Below are positions 63,286 to 64,000 of a stretch of DNA of 64,000 nucleotides, one piece after another. This stretch comes from Phaeobacter sp. 22II1-1F12B. Its GTDB lineage: Bacteria > Pseudomonadota > Alphaproteobacteria > Rhodobacterales > Rhodobacteraceae. The notes below the pieces were generated by a model, which saw only the letters and a program-made list of their open reading frames with translations, was not told the DNA's origin and ran no database searches. The stretch is taken from positions 1-64,000 of the forward strand of contig NZ_AQQP01000002.1 in NCBI RefSeq assembly GCF_002210165.1, written 5' to 3'. Numbering within the stretch: the first letter of the stretch is position 1; every line of letters starts with the position of its first letter. The position numbers and the translations under genes are program-made.

Positions 63286-64000
63286 TCAGCCGCCGTAGAT
63301 GCTCGTGGAGAAGTACTTGGAGGTGATTTCCTCATGCGTACCGTCTTCGAGGATCTTGGCAATGCCCGCGTTCAGCTTTTCACGCAGGTCGTCTTCGCCC
63401 TTGCGCACACCAGCGCCGACGCCCAGACCAAGGATCGACGGATCGTCGGCGACCGCACCCTTGATTTCACAGCACGCACCGGCATCGGATTCGATAAAGG
63501 CAGCCATCGCGATGCTGTCAGCCTGCGTCGCATCGATACGGCCCGAAACCAGATCCTGGTTCGCTTCGTCCTGCGTCTGGTAGATGCGGATTTCAGCGGC
63601 ATCGGTGAAATACTTCTGCGCGTAGTTCTGGTGAATGGTCGATGCCTGAACACCAAGGATCTTTCCCGCCAGCGATTCCGGCGTCGGTTCGATATCCATC
63701 GATTTGTCGGCAACGACGACGGTCGGCGTGTTGTAATACGGGTCCGAGAAATCGATCGTTTTCTGACGCTCTTCGGTGATGGACATCGAGGTCATGATCA
63801 CGTCGATCTGCTTACCGGTCAGCGCGGGAATAATCCCGTCCCAGGCGGTCGGCGTGATTTCGCATTCCAGCTCGGCCGCATCGCAGACAGCATTAATGAT
63901 CTCGATTTCCCAGCCTTCCCATTCACCGGCACTGTTGACCGAGGAAAACGGCGGATAGGGTTCGGCGGCGACGCCTACCTTGATCGGGTCAGCCGCAACG
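63286..64000 (-). CDS. Amino acid ABC substrate-binding protein (partial, runs off right edge)
   Basis: About 237 residues of the C-terminal part of an SBP_bac_3 (HisJ/ArgT-like) receptor are visible. They include KVGVAAEPYPPFSSV, GWEIEIINAVCDAAELECEI, the GIIPALTGKQIDVIMTSMSIT region and FSDPYYNTPTVVV. The signal peptide and start lie beyond 64000. It is the first gene here of the operon with two permeases and probably binds a basic or polar amino acid; the exact ligand is not determined. Confidence 0.9.
   Translation of the reverse strand, partial: VAADPIKVGVAAEPYPPFSSVNSAGEWEGWEIEIINAVCDAAELECEITPTAWDGIIPALTGKQIDVIMTSMSITEERQKTIDFSDPYYNTPTVVVADKSMDIEPTPESLAGKILGVQASTIHQNYAQKYFTDAAEIRIYQTQDEANQDLVSGRIDATQADSIAMAAFIESDAGACCEIKGAVADDPSILGLGVGAGVRKGEDDLREKLNAGIAKILEDGTHEEITSKYFSTSIYGG

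Overview
The window looks like chromosomal DNA of a marine-type alphaproteobacterium, most likely a Rhodobacteraceae/Roseobacter-group organism. This rests on roughly 60% GC, tight ATGA-overlapping operons, an NDUFS4-like complex I subunit, class I lysyl-tRNA synthetase, an alphaproteobacterial LexA box (GAAC-N7-GAAC) at uvrB, an FnrL-like box, and many ABC/TRAP solute transporters. No rRNA, prophage, CRISPR array or complete insertion sequence was seen. Two tRNA genes are present, Arg-TCT and Gly-TCC.

Layout. Positions 1-30665 are mostly core or housekeeping: tRNA-Arg, a complex I subunit, ChaC, uvrB, small envelope proteins, an Rrf2 regulator, the YbbAP/TesA locus, two near-identical cold-shock genes flanking an L,D-transpeptidase, a response regulator, a degenerate REP-type transposase, a PAP2 phosphatase, ettA, an M15-like protein, nadD, dacB, a TerB-like protein, lysK, a signal-less beta-helix (tailspike-like) protein, an orphan ParA, a universal stress protein, a glutamyl-tRNA synthetase, an FAD oxidoreductase, WrbA and tRNA-Gly.

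Positions 30818-44588 are accessory and catabolic. A leftward operon (GntR regulator, Cys-type sulfatase, B12-binding mutase-like protein, formylglycine-generating enzyme) diverges from a rightward amino-acid-type ABC transporter operon. That operon ends in a class IV aminotransferase homologue that appears to lack the PLP lysine, followed by a good intrinsic terminator. A TRAP transporter plus a D-aminoacylase-type amidohydrolase follows.

Positions 44606-59427 hold the most unusual system: a leftward 13-gene operon with overlaps or gaps of at most about 80 bases. In transcription order it encodes a polyamine-type ABC transporter (binding protein, two permeases, ATPase), a GT1/UGT-like glycosyltransferase, two cupins, an AmgK-like sugar kinase, two aldehyde dehydrogenases, a GlmU-N-terminal-like nucleotidyltransferase, an FAD amine oxidase and a third cupin. 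It diverges from a two-gene operon for a GntR regulator with two winged-helix domains and a second GT1 paralogue. I infer a catabolic route in which an imported amine or amino alcohol is masked with a sugar, oxidised and dehydrogenated while conjugated, and the sugar is salvaged to a nucleotide sugar by the kinase and nucleotidyltransferase. This would be logically like gamma-glutamylation in the Puu pathway, but with a sugar tag. It is a hypothesis from gene content, not a demonstrated pathway.

Positions 59592-64000 carry two secreted or envelope proteins (a DUF2092-like protein and a Pro-rich protein with a peptidoglycan-binding domain) and the start of a leftward polar amino acid ABC operon that runs off the right edge.
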